DNA of 64,000 nucleotides from the NCBI RefSeq assembly GCF_000770925.1, contig NZ_JDTK01000009.1, forward strand, positions 1 to 64,000. Reading direction: 5' to 3'. The notes below the pieces were generated by a model, which did no database searches, was not told where the DNA came from, and saw nothing but the letters and a program-made list of their open reading frames with translations. Positions 7,082 to 14,957 of the stretch are shown here, in pieces (the stretch's first letter is position 1; each line of letters starts with the position of its first letter). This DNA comes from Bifidobacterium ruminantium DSM 6489. GTDB lineage: Bacteria > Actinomycetota > Actinomycetes > Actinomycetales > Bifidobacteriaceae. A program made the position numbers and the translations under genes.

Positions 7082-8559
7082 GCATGGCCGTGGTCAAGCT
7101 CGGCAGGCCCGTGAAATCGAATCTCGGCGGCCCCAACGGGGCGATGGCGTACATCATCGACCCCGCCAAGACCGACGGCGGGAGACTGGTCGGCTCGAAT
7201 TACGAGCGGACCAGGACGGACTACGACGCGCTGGCCGAAGGCATGCTCGACGACAACCGCAGGTCGCCGAAGGGCATCCGGAAGGACAGCCGGCTGGCGT
7301 ACCACATCAAGCTGAGCTTCAGCCCCGACGACCCCGTGACGCCCGAGAAGGTGCACGAGCTCGGCATGGAGTTCGCGCGCCGGATCACGGGCGGCGAATA
7401 CAGGTTCGTGGTTGCCACGCACACCGACCGCCACCATCTGCACGACCACATCATGGTGTGCGCCGCCTCCCGCTACGGGAAGCATCTGAAGGCCGAGCTG
7501 CCCAAGGACATCATCGACCAGTGGCGCGCGGTCAGCGACGAGATATGCCGCCGCGAGGGTCTGAGAGTCGTGTTCAACCCCGTCGTGGAGGAACAGGCAC
7601 GCAAGATGCGCGGCAGCGAGACCACGACGGACGACGCGCCGACGACACGGGAACGCGATCCCGAACGCATCGATGAGACCGCCGGACCGGGCGCGGCGAC
7701 GCCGCCACGGACGACGCGACGGGCCGAAGGCGAGGAGCCGGTGGAGCGCCGGTACGGCATGTCGATGGAGGAGATTTACGCGTCCGCGAAGGGCATGGGC
7801 GTCAAGGACCGGATCCGCATGCTGATCGACCTGACCTCGTCCGCGGCGGAGAACTTCGAGGACTGGAAGGACATGCTCGACATACGCGGCATCGGCGTCG
7901 AAGTCCGCGGCCAGCACTTCACGTACACGCTCAAGGACACCGGCTTCAAAGTCCGCGACACGAAGCTCGGCCAGGCGTACGACATGACGAACATCATGGC
8001 CGGCCTCGCGCACACGCCCGTCATACCCGTCACGTTCAACCGCCGCCTCGTCGTCAACCGGACCGGGAAGACGGTCACCGTGTGGCTGCCCGGCACCCAC
8101 CGAAGGAAGAAGATCACGTTCGACGCGAAGCGCCTCGTGGACGACGGCGGCTCCACGCTGCGCGCGTTCCTGCCCCTCCACCGCGACCAGATCATCCTCG
8201 ACCCGTCCAACCGGTACGCCGGCCAGACCCCGACGACCGGCCTCTACCAGTGGTTCGGCGAGCCTACAAGCCGGCTCGAACCGCAGACCGCACCCGAACG
8301 GCTGCCGCTGCGCTACGGGGTCAGCCCCGCACAGCAGCGCTACTACCAGGCGCAGGCGCACCGCCTCGACCGACTGGCGGGCGAGGCGAAGGCGTTGAAC
8401 TCGGCGATCCAATGGACCCGCCTCGCCGGTGGCGACACCGCCAAGGAACATGGAAACAATCGTTCCAAGAGGCCATACAAGAAAATCGAGAAGCAGACGA
8501 CTCCGACAACATCACCCTGCACTTATACGACCATAATTAAACACTCATCCAGCCACTGA
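7078..8559 (+). CDS. mobA: MOB_P-type relaxase (MobA), probably frameshifted near its end
   Basis: The relaxase domain shows the HUH metal motif HTDRHHLHDHIMV (about residues 121-133) and an N-terminal segment LAYHIKLSFSPDD. The nicking Tyr is probably in the first 60 residues (YIIDP or NYERTRTDYDAL). The 493-residue frame runs on after residue ~455 into a low-complexity tail; shifting frame near 8445 instead gives WKQSFQEAIQENREADDSDN and a natural stop at 8540, which looks like the true ending. GTG at 7078 overlaps mobC; ATG at 7084 is the alternative. It would nick oriT for transfer by a helper conjugation system. Confidence 0.85.
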   Translation: MSMAVVKLGRPVKSNLGGPNGAMAYIIDPAKTDGGRLVGSNYERTRTDYDALAEGMLDDNRRSPKGIRKDSRLAYHIKLSFSPDDPVTPEKVHELGMEFARRITGGEYRFVVATHTDRHHLHDHIMVCAASRYGKHLKAELPKDIIDQWRAVSDEICRREGLRVVFNPVVEEQARKMRGSETTTDDAPTTRERDPERIDETAGPGAATPPRTTRRAEGEEPVERRYGMSMEEIYASAKGMGVKDRIRMLIDLTSSAAENFEDWKDMLDIRGIGVEVRGQHFTYTLKDTGFKVRDTKLGQAYDMTNIMAGLAHTPVIPVTFNRRLVVNRTGKTVTVWLPGTHRRKKITFDAKRLVDDGGSTLRAFLPLHRDQIILDPSNRYAGQTPTTGLYQWFGEPTSRLEPQTAPERLPLRYGVSPAQQRYYQAQAHRLDRLAGEAKALNSAIQWTRLAGGDTAKEHGNNRSKRPYKKIEKQTTPTTSPCTYTTIIKHSSSH

Positions 8560-8688
8560 TCCGTGGTGACAAAACGGTGACAATCATCCTGAAATCTCCC
8601 TCTAGGCTACGTGATTGAACTTGCCAAGAACCTAAGCAAAACAAGGCCTTGTCAGTCTCACATGACCCAACAATACGATGCCCATAGA

Positions 8689-8709
8689 GTTCAACTCCCC
8701 CGCTCGCAC
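8689..8709. other. attR core
   Basis: A 21-bp copy of the tRNA-Leu 3' end (T-loop to discriminator and C) with one C deleted from the run of six. No tRNA 5' part is nearby. Confidence 0.75.
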
Positions 8710-8715
8710 GGGAAT

Positions 8716-8759
8716 AGAAAACCCCGGAACGTTGGAATACCAAGGTTTCGGGGTTTTCT
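8716..8759 (+). terminator. Terminator after attR, presumed native to tRNA-Leu
   Basis: An 11-bp outer stem AGAAAACCCCG/CGGGGTTTTCT with T-rich tail. It shares GTTGGAAT with the loop of the terminator at 1600-1640. Confidence 0.7.
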
Positions 8760-9134
8760 CGTATGCGACGCATCCGAAAATATGCCAAAAAAATGTACCA
8801 AAAACCTGACGTTCAGCAGCGAATCCCGAAACTTCTGAAACTCCAAGACTGCCAAATCCATCGAAAATTGCCAAGGTGGCAGCATCGTTTCCATCGCGCC
8901 ATCATCGCGCTATCATCGCATTTCACTGTGAGCATAATTCTGGAATGGGAGGCACACGGAAGAGTTGGGTGAAGTGAAAGGTCAAGGTCAGGAGCCCGGG
9001 AGGGTTCCGGATGTGGCAACGAACCCGGTCGCCGGTGTCGCTAGATGGTGACGCCGCAGCGATAATCGCACGGCCGGCTGCCAAGCCGCATTACTCCGCG
9101 CGCCGAACGCGCATTTGCTTAAGGAGTACCGATT
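8760..9134. other. Intergenic region ahead of hsp20
   Basis: No gene is evident. I looked for CIRCE and HspR-type dyads and did not find a clear one. The hsp20 ribosome site AAGGAG lies at its right end. Confidence 0.5.
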
Positions 9135-9593
9135 ATGGCAATGTTTCCGGCTTTGATGAATGACACGATGTTCTCCGACCTGTTCGATGATCCGTTCTTC
9201 GAGGGTTGGCGCAACATGGATCGCGCGGCATGTGATGCGAATATGTCGACGGGCATGATGAGCACCGATGTGCGCGAAACCGACAAGGGCTACATGGTCG
9301 ACATCGACATGCCTGGTTTCAAGAAGGACGACATCTCGCTGGATCTGCAGAACGGCTATCTGACCGTTTCCGCGCATCGCAATAGCTCGCACGAGGACAA
9401 GGACGGCAACGGCCGCTGGCTGCGTCGCGAACGCTACGCCGGCTCTTGCTCTCGCAGCTTCTACGTTGGCGAGGACATGAAGGATTCCGATATTCACGCC
9501 AGCTACAAGGACGGCACCCTGTGCCTGGAAATGCCGAAGCCTGAAGCGCAACAGCAGGTCGAGGCCAAGCACCAGATCGCCATCGAAGGCTGA
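9135..9593 (+). CDS. Small heat-shock protein, Hsp20 (alpha-crystallin) family
   Basis: The 152-residue chaperone has a short N-terminal arm (MFSDLFDDPFFEGW), then an alpha-crystallin domain from about residue 38 (MSTDVRETDKGYMVDIDMPGFKKDDISLDLQNGYLTVSAHR) to residue 135, and a C-terminal extension. The A-x-x-x-GVL-type strand appears here as ASYKDGTLCLEMPK. These proteins hold unfolding proteins for refolding. AAGGAG precedes the start by 7 nt. Confidence 0.95.
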   Translation: MAMFPALMNDTMFSDLFDDPFFEGWRNMDRAACDANMSTGMMSTDVRETDKGYMVDIDMPGFKKDDISLDLQNGYLTVSAHRNSSHEDKDGNGRWLRRERYAGSCSRSFYVGEDMKDSDIHASYKDGTLCLEMPKPEAQQQVEAKHQIAIEG

Positions 9594-9640
9594 TTTCCCG
9601 GCCTCTGCAAGCCGTGAATCGCGGTAATCACTAGGCAAAC

Positions 9641-9676
9641 AATGCCGGACACCCGTGCAAGGTGCCCGGCATTTTC
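9641..9676 (+). terminator. Terminator of hsp20
   Basis: ATGCCGGACACC pairs with GGTGCCCGGCAT (one mismatch) around CGTGCAA and is followed by TTTTCG. Confidence 0.8.
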
Positions 9677-9685
9677 GTTTTCGAA

Positions 9686-9811
9686 TGTCCGATTCTGCAG
9701 AATCGGACAAATATGCATCCCAAACATGACCCCACGTGTCCGATTCTGGAGAATCGGACATTCACGCACCATCAACGCGACCTTGTTTGTCCGATTCTGG
9801 AGAATCGGACA
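9686..9811. repeat. Palindrome array B: three units, 51-bp period
   Basis: Copies of the array A palindrome start at 9686 (perfect, 24 of 24), 9737 and 9788 (both with CTGGAG centre). The period is 51 bp. It lies between hsp20 and the tauE-type gene. Confidence 0.92.
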
Positions 9812-9840
9812 TTCGAAAGCGAAGCATACGGCACGGCCTG

Positions 9841-9858
9841 CCAAAGCATCGTTACAAA
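9841..9858 (+). promoter_or_regulatory. Shared motif CCAAAGC-n-CGTTACAAA, copy 1
   Basis: CCAAAGC-AT-CGTTACAAA ends 32 bp before the exporter start. The same two blocks, with four bases between, precede the PucR gene at 10885-10904. Probably a promoter or operator common to both. Confidence 0.4.
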
Positions 9859-9889
9859 ACCGTGCGTGCGCATCGGTAGCGTATGTTCC

Positions 9890-10609
9890 ATGAACGAGAC
9901 ACTTCGCGACACGCTGTTTCTTGTGGTGCTGTTCGCTTCCAATGCAATCCAGGCGATCACCGGATTCGCGGGAACCGTGCTGGCGATGCCGGCCTCGATG
10001 CTGCTCATCGGCACGGACGAGGCACGTGTGGTGCTCAATATGATGGCGCTGCTGTCCTGCTTATGGCTCGGCATCCAGCATCATCGCCATATCCGATGGC
10101 GCGAACTTGGCATCATGATCGCTTTCATGGCCATCGGCATGGTCGCAGGCATTGCGATGTACAGTCTGCTGCCGCTTGCGCCGTTGCAGAAAGCATACGG
10201 CCTGTTCATCATCGTCATCGCAGCGAAGAATCTGCTCCATCCGTCGACGTCCACGCCACGGCAAGGAACGCTGATTGCGATTCTGATCGGCGCGGGCGTC
10301 GTGCATGGACTGTTCGTTTCCGGCGGCGCGCTACTGGTGGTGTACGCGGCAGCCGTGCTGAAGGACAAAGACGAGTTCCGCGCCACGGTCGCCTGCGTGT
10401 GGGTGGCGCTCAATTCGGTGATGGGGATCCAGCAGGTCGCAGCCGGCGCCTGGACGACGCATGCGGCGCTGCTCACCCTCGTTGGCATTCCGCCGCTGAT
10501 CGCAGCCGTCTTCATCGGCAACGCGCTTCAGAAACGCATCAGCCAAACGGCGTTCCTAAAGCTGACCTACATACTGCTTATCGTTTCCGGCGCGTCAATA
10601 CTTCTGTAG
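9890..10609 (+). CDS. tauE: TauE/SafE-family membrane exporter (probable isethionate or sulfite exporter)
   Basis: The 239-residue protein has about seven to eight transmembrane segments with two related halves, each containing a Gly-rich loop (AITGFAGTVLAMPAS near residue 20; GAGVVHGLFVSGGALLVVYA near residue 130), the TauE/SafE pattern. This family exports sulfur-containing anions. Placed next to taurine aminotransferase, reductase and import genes, it most likely expels the end product isethionate. The start is the first ATG after array B and lacks a clear ribosome site. Confidence 0.82.
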   Translation: MNETLRDTLFLVVLFASNAIQAITGFAGTVLAMPASMLLIGTDEARVVLNMMALLSCLWLGIQHHRHIRWRELGIMIAFMAIGMVAGIAMYSLLPLAPLQKAYGLFIIVIAAKNLLHPSTSTPRQGTLIAILIGAGVVHGLFVSGGALLVVYAAAVLKDKDEFRATVACVWVALNSVMGIQQVAAGAWTTHAALLTLVGIPPLIAAVFIGNALQKRISQTAFLKLTYILLIVSGASILL

Positions 10610-10649
10610 CCCATACCCCACCCCATCGTCGCCAAAACATGACTACGAA

Positions 10650-10775
10650 TGTCCGATTCTGGAAAAACGGACACCCAACCGCCCCAAGCATATGACCACG
10701 CGTCCGATTCTGCAGAATCGGACACTCAGACCCCACATATGGCACTTCACGTGTCCGATTCTGCAGAATCGGACA
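10650..10775. repeat. Palindrome array C: three units, 51-bp period
   Basis: Units start at 10650 (right half altered to AAAACGGACA), 10701 (first base C) and 10752 (perfect). It lies between the exporter and the PucR gene. Confidence 0.92.
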
Positions 10776-10884
10776 TTCGGAACACTACATTTGGGTTCCA
10801 CGGCGCGCAGCGGCTCGCCCACCACAGGCACCGCCCACCACAGGCGTCACCGCAGGCACGGACGAGCAGCTCGGCCACAGGCCA

Positions 10885-10904
10885 CCAAAGCGTGCCGTTA
10901 CAAA
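10885..10904 (+). promoter_or_regulatory. Shared motif CCAAAGC-n-CGTTACAAA, copy 2
   Basis: Same blocks as at 9841-9858, 21 bp before the PucR start. A possible -10 element TACAGT (10912-10917) lies only seven bases ahead of the ATG, so the transcript may be leaderless. Confidence 0.4.
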
Positions 10905-10924
10905 CGGCCGGTACAGTTCCAGCT

Positions 10925-12124
10925 ATGACCGTTCGTTTGCAGGAGCTTTTCGACCAGGCCCGCGCGCAGAAGCATGACATCACGCTGATCGCCGGAAGGG
11001 CGGGGCTCAACCGGCCGGTGCGCTGGGTGCACATGGTCGAGAACGAGGAAATCGCAGGATTCCTCGAAGGCCAGGAGATCGCATTCACCACCGGCATCGG
11101 TTTGGATAGCCAGGAGAGCCTCACCGAACTGGTGGCCAGCACCTACCGATGCGGCGCAAGCGGCATCGTGGTGAACGTCGGCCCGTTCATCCACCAGATC
11201 AGCCCCAACGCCATACGATTCTGCGACGAGCACGACTTCCCCCTGTTCCGCGTGCCGTGGAACGAGCACATGGCGCAGATCATGCACCAGTTCAGCCTCT
11301 CGATCACCCTGAGCGAGAAATACTCCCTCGAACTGGGCGTCGCCCTGAAGAACGCCATCGAATGGCCGGCCAACGAGGAACTCTACCTGGACACTCTCGA
11401 GCAGAACGGCTTCGGCAAGGATTGGAACTACAGCGTCGGCGTGATGGATTGCGTGTCCACTGTGCCCACCGCCGAATGCGCGCTGCCGCATGTGCCGGAC
11501 GCGCGCATCGATATGTTTCGCGACGCCCTCGAATCGCTGATCACGCAGCATCAGTGGCAGATCGCGCAGTTCGCCATGGACCATCGGATCGTGATGGTGT
11601 TCGCCCGCTACAACGCCGACGAAATTTCGACGATCACACGTGAGATGCTGTCGGCATGCATGGCGATCGCGCATGACGACGAACGCATGTTCATCGGCAT
11701 CGGCAAAATCACGAAATCGGCCCGCTGCATCGGCAAAAGCTATCGTCAGGGACTGACGTTGGAACGCCTGCAGAAACATCGCGGCAAATCCGAAACGCCA
11801 TTCCTTTACGATGACGCCGGCGTGGACAAGCTGCTGCTATCCGTAGGCGATCCCGAGATATTGCGCGACTACTACAACCACACCGTCGGCCCACTCGTCG
11901 AATACGACAAGGTCAACAATGGCGATTTGACCGAGACGTTGCGCAATTATCTGATGTTCAGCGGCAGCATCAAGGAGACCAGCGAGCGCATGTACGTGCA
12001 TCGCAACACGGTGAGCTACAAGCTTGGGAAGATCCAGGACATCCTCGATGTGAATTTGTCGGACTTCGCGGTGCGCGAGTCCCTTTCGATCGGACTGCAT
12101 GTCAAGGAGCTGCTGGACTGCTGA
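10925..12124 (+). CDS. PucR-family transcriptional regulator of the taurine genes
   Basis: The 399-residue protein has the PucR N-terminal sensor domain (residues 1-125; RLQELFDQA...PVRWVHMVE, FTTGIGL), a central GGDEF-like domain, and a C-terminal PucR helix-turn-helix (TLRNYLMFSGSIKETSERMYVHRNTVSYKLGKIQDIL, about 340-377). PucR proteins sense nitrogen-rich metabolites and activate catabolic genes. It directly precedes the taurine operon in the same orientation and probably binds the TTGTGC dyads at 12205-12362. The ATG chosen has no ribosome site. Confidence 0.9.
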   Translation: MTVRLQELFDQARAQKHDITLIAGRAGLNRPVRWVHMVENEEIAGFLEGQEIAFTTGIGLDSQESLTELVASTYRCGASGIVVNVGPFIHQISPNAIRFCDEHDFPLFRVPWNEHMAQIMHQFSLSITLSEKYSLELGVALKNAIEWPANEELYLDTLEQNGFGKDWNYSVGVMDCVSTVPTAECALPHVPDARIDMFRDALESLITQHQWQIAQFAMDHRIVMVFARYNADEISTITREMLSACMAIAHDDERMFIGIGKITKSARCIGKSYRQGLTLERLQKHRGKSETPFLYDDAGVDKLLLSVGDPEILRDYYNHTVGPLVEYDKVNNGDLTETLRNYLMFSGSIKETSERMYVHRNTVSYKLGKIQDILDVNLSDFAVRESLSIGLHVKELLDC

Positions 12125-12204
12125 CGGCGACGGTCGCGTCCGTCTTTCTTCCGTTTTTTCTTTCGCCACACCTTGCCATTTCACCATCGTTTCCTTCGCC
12201 ATTA

Positions 12205-12222
12205 TTTGTGCTGCAGCACAAA
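12205..12222. promoter_or_regulatory. Candidate operator 1 of the taurine operon
   Basis: A perfect 18-bp palindrome TTTGTGCTG/CAGCACAAA, 20 bp upstream of the -35 box at 12243, where an activator would sit. Confidence 0.55.
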
Positions 12223-12242
12223 CAGCTTTAGGCGCCGCAGCA

Positions 12243-12271
12243 TTGTTCCACGATTTCCGGATTCATACAAT
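12243..12271 (+). promoter_or_regulatory. Sigma70-type promoter of the taurine operon
   Basis: TTGTTC and TACAAT are separated by 17 bp. Transcription would start near 12278, leaving a leader of about 125 nt. Confidence 0.6.
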
Positions 12272-12345
12272 GCAAGTTATCGCAAGGAATTTCCAAAGAG
12301 AATTCCTGCATTGCGAACACTGGTAAATCCACATCGGAAAACGTC

Positions 12346-12362
12346 GCACAAGCTTTTTGTGC
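12346..12362. promoter_or_regulatory. Candidate operator 2 of the taurine operon
   Basis: GCACAA-GCTTT-TTGTGC uses the same half-site as operator 1 but in a different spacing, and lies inside the predicted leader. Confidence 0.45.
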
Positions 12363-12404
12363 ACGGCGCACATCCCATCCGATGTGACGGCGGAAGGAAC
12401 AACC

Positions 12405-13748
12405 ATGGAAGAACTGACCGGCGAAGAGGTCGCATCCCTGCACAGCAAGTACGTCATGCAGTCCTGGCACAAGCAGGGCGGCCCCGTCAAGCCCATCAAG
12501 AAGGCCGACGGCATCTATTTCTGGGATTACGACGGCAAACGCTATACCGACATGTCCTCGCTGCTCGTATGCTCCAATCTCGGCCATGAGCTTCCCGAAA
12601 TCGTGGACGCGATCAAGGAGCAGACCGACAAGATGTGCTTCATGGCTCCCGCCTACGCGTCCGAACCGAAATCCCGCCTGGCCAAGATGCTGGTCGACGT
12701 GGCCGACCCCGATTTCTACCAGCGCGTGTTCTTCACCAACGGCGGCGCCGATTCCAATGAGAACGCCATCAAAATGGCCCGCATGGTGACAGGCCGTCCG
12801 AAGATCTTCAGCTGCTACCGCAGCTACCACGGCTCCACCATCGGAGCCTCCAACGCGTCCGGCGACTGGCGTCGTTTCGCCACCGAGCTGGGCGGCTCGG
12901 CCCCCGGCTTCGTGCATTTCATGAACCCGAACATGTATGAGGACGGCTACACCCGCGGTGTGGACGACGCCGCCGTGACCGCCGACTATCTGCATCGTCT
13001 GGACGAGCAGCTGCAGTACGAGGGCCCGGACAGCGTCGCCGCGATTCTGATGGAAAGCATCGTCGGCGCCAATGGCGTGATCCTTCCGCCCGAAGGCTAC
13101 ATGGAAGGCGTGCGCGCGCTGTGCGACAAGTACGGCATCCTCATGATCTGCGACGAGGTCATGGCCGGCTTCTGCCGCACCGGCAAGATGTTCGCCTGGC
13201 AGAATTTCGACATCAAGCCCGACATGTTCACCTTCGCCAAGGGCGTCACCTGCGGCTACGTGCCGTTGGGCGGCGTGGTGGTCTCCAAGCAGATCTCCGA
13301 CTATTTCACCGACCATGTGCTGCAGTGCGGCCTGACCTATTCCGGACATACGCTCGCCTGCGCCGCCGGCGTCGCCGCGGTCAACTACTACCTCGAGCAT
13401 GACGTGTGCGCCCACGTCAAGGAGATGGAGGGTATTCTCAAGCCGTTCCTCGAAAGCATGGTGGAGAAGCACAAGTGCGTCGGCGAGGCCCGCTGCATCG
13501 GCCTGTTCTCCGCGCTCACCATCGTGAAGAACAAGGAGACGAGGGAGCTCATGGCTCCGTACCACACGCCGAATTCCGTCATGCCGCAGATCATGGCGAA
13601 GCTCATGGATCTCGGATTCTCCACGTTCGGACGTGAAACCAACATCAACATCTGCCCGCCGCTGATCATCACCGCCGAGCAACTGGAAGAGGAACTGCCG
13701 AAGCTCGACAAGGTGCTCACCTGGGTCGACGAGAACCTGTGCGACTAA
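12405..13748 (+). CDS. toa: Taurine:2-oxoglutarate aminotransferase (class III, PLP)
   Basis: The 447-residue enzyme is a class III aminotransferase: substrate-side residues SLLVCSNLGH, PLP phosphate site NGGADSNENAIKMAR, the Asp of LMICDEVMAGFCRTG that contacts the pyridine N, and the Schiff-base Lys in FTFAKGVTCGYVPLGG (about residue 287). It should move the taurine amino group to 2-oxoglutarate, giving glutamate and sulfoacetaldehyde. Class III members are hard to tell apart by sequence; the taurine call rests on the neighbouring reductase, tauABC-like transporter and TauE exporter, a set known from B. kashiwanohense. A GGAAGGA site precedes the start. Confidence 0.85.
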   Translation: MEELTGEEVASLHSKYVMQSWHKQGGPVKPIKKADGIYFWDYDGKRYTDMSSLLVCSNLGHELPEIVDAIKEQTDKMCFMAPAYASEPKSRLAKMLVDVADPDFYQRVFFTNGGADSNENAIKMARMVTGRPKIFSCYRSYHGSTIGASNASGDWRRFATELGGSAPGFVHFMNPNMYEDGYTRGVDDAAVTADYLHRLDEQLQYEGPDSVAAILMESIVGANGVILPPEGYMEGVRALCDKYGILMICDEVMAGFCRTGKMFAWQNFDIKPDMFTFAKGVTCGYVPLGGVVVSKQISDYFTDHVLQCGLTYSGHTLACAAGVAAVNYYLEHDVCAHVKEMEGILKPFLESMVEKHKCVGEARCIGLFSALTIVKNKETRELMAPYHTPNSVMPQIMAKLMDLGFSTFGRETNINICPPLIITAEQLEEELPKLDKVLTWVDENLCD

Positions 13749-13791
13749 GCGATCGCGCGACACACGACAGCAGGAAGAAAGGTCAGGCAAG

Positions 13792-14919
13792 ATGCTTTGG
13801 GATTACGCGCAACCGGTGACGATCCGATTTGGCAAGGGAAGGGCGATGGAGATCAAGGACATCGCCGAAACGATGGGGCTACATGACGGCATCATGGTCA
13901 CTCCGCAGTTCTTCGTCGATTCCGGCGAGGCGCAACGGCTGATCGATGCCAGCGACGGCGCGGTCTCCACCGTGTTCACCGACTTCTCCCCGAATCCGGA
14001 CGTCACCGAAGTGGACGCCTGTGCCGAAATCATCAGGAAAAACCATTGCGAATTCGTCGTCGCCATGGGCGGCGGCAGCGCGATGGATGTTTCCAAGGCC
14101 GCGGCGAGCATCTGTCTGACCGACGATTCCATCGCCGACTACCATGGCACCGGCAAGGCGATGCCGCAGAAGCATCTGCCGATCATCGCACTGCCGACCA
14201 CCGCCGGCACCGGCAGCGAAGTCACGTACGTATCCGTGCTCACCAATCGCAAGCTCGGCAAAAAAGCGCCGATCGTGTCCGACGGTTTCTTTCCGAGCGT
14301 GGCCATTGTGGATCCGGAGCTGACCTACTCGGTGCCGCCGAAAATCACGGCAAGCACCGGCATGGACGTGCTCAGCCAGGCAATTGAAGGATTCTGGAGC
14401 AAAGGACACCAGCCGATCTGCGATTCATGCGCGGTGCATGCGGCCAAACTCGTTTTCAAATATCTGCCGATCGCCGTGGCCGAACCGCACAACGAGGAGG
14501 CGCGCGAGAAGATGTGCGAGGCGTCCGTGATCGCCGGTCTCGCCTTCACGCTCCCCAAAACCACCTCCTCCCACGCGTGCTCGTTCCCACTGACCAACAT
14601 CCACGGCATCCCCCACGGCGAGGCATGCGGACTGACGCTCGACTACTTCGCCCGCATCAACAAGGACGCGCAGCACGGGCGCGTGCAGGAATTCGCCCGC
14701 GAGATCGGCTTCTCGGACGTGGATGCGATGGCCGACGCCATCCACGACCTCAAGGTGAAAATCGGCATGCGCACGGGATTGAAGGACCTCAACCTCACTG
14801 AGGAGCAGATCGCCGACCTGGTACGCATCAGCCGGCATCCGAACCTGTACAACAATCCCGTCGAAATCACGGACGAAATGCTCGACACCATGTACCACTA
14901 CCTGGCCAGCACCGACTGA
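13792..14919 (+). CDS. tauF: Sulfoacetaldehyde reductase, iron-containing alcohol dehydrogenase family
   Basis: The 375-residue protein shows the group III alcohol dehydrogenase features: NAD-binding GGGSAMDVSKA (about 94-104), PTTAGTGSEVT, and metal-binding Asp and His residues in STGMDVLSQAIE and HACSFPLTNIHGIPHGEA. It would reduce sulfoacetaldehyde to isethionate with NADH, which lets the cell use taurine only as a nitrogen source. It follows the aminotransferase by 43 bp in one operon with its own AGAAAGG site. Other aldehydes are possible substrates on sequence alone. Confidence 0.85.
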   Translation: MLWDYAQPVTIRFGKGRAMEIKDIAETMGLHDGIMVTPQFFVDSGEAQRLIDASDGAVSTVFTDFSPNPDVTEVDACAEIIRKNHCEFVVAMGGGSAMDVSKAAASICLTDDSIADYHGTGKAMPQKHLPIIALPTTAGTGSEVTYVSVLTNRKLGKKAPIVSDGFFPSVAIVDPELTYSVPPKITASTGMDVLSQAIEGFWSKGHQPICDSCAVHAAKLVFKYLPIAVAEPHNEEAREKMCEASVIAGLAFTLPKTTSSHACSFPLTNIHGIPHGEACGLTLDYFARINKDAQHGRVQEFAREIGFSDVDAMADAIHDLKVKIGMRTGLKDLNLTEEQIADLVRISRHPNLYNNPVEITDEMLDTMYHYLASTD

Positions 14920-14957
14920 CCGGCCGAACCACATGCCAAACAGGATAGGAGCGCACG

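Larger units (their letters stand above)
1569..8709. mobile_element. Decayed mobilizable element integrated in the 3' end of tRNA-Leu
   Basis: The 22-bp end of the tRNA gene (1569-1590) recurs at 8689-8709 with one C fewer, giving attL and attR. Between them lie an integrase fragment fused to a RepA-like ATPase, a toxin-antitoxin-like pair, an mcc-like antibiotic locus, an oriT-like segment, mobC and a relaxase. Copies of GGTGACAAAA lie just inside both ends (1675-1684, 8565-8574) and could be integrase arm sites. No intact integrase remains, so it is probably fixed or dependent on a helper. Size is about 7.1 kb. Confidence 0.8.

Noticed and set aside
8760-9134. CIRCE or HspR operator for hsp20
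   Set aside because: Neither consensus dyad is visible.
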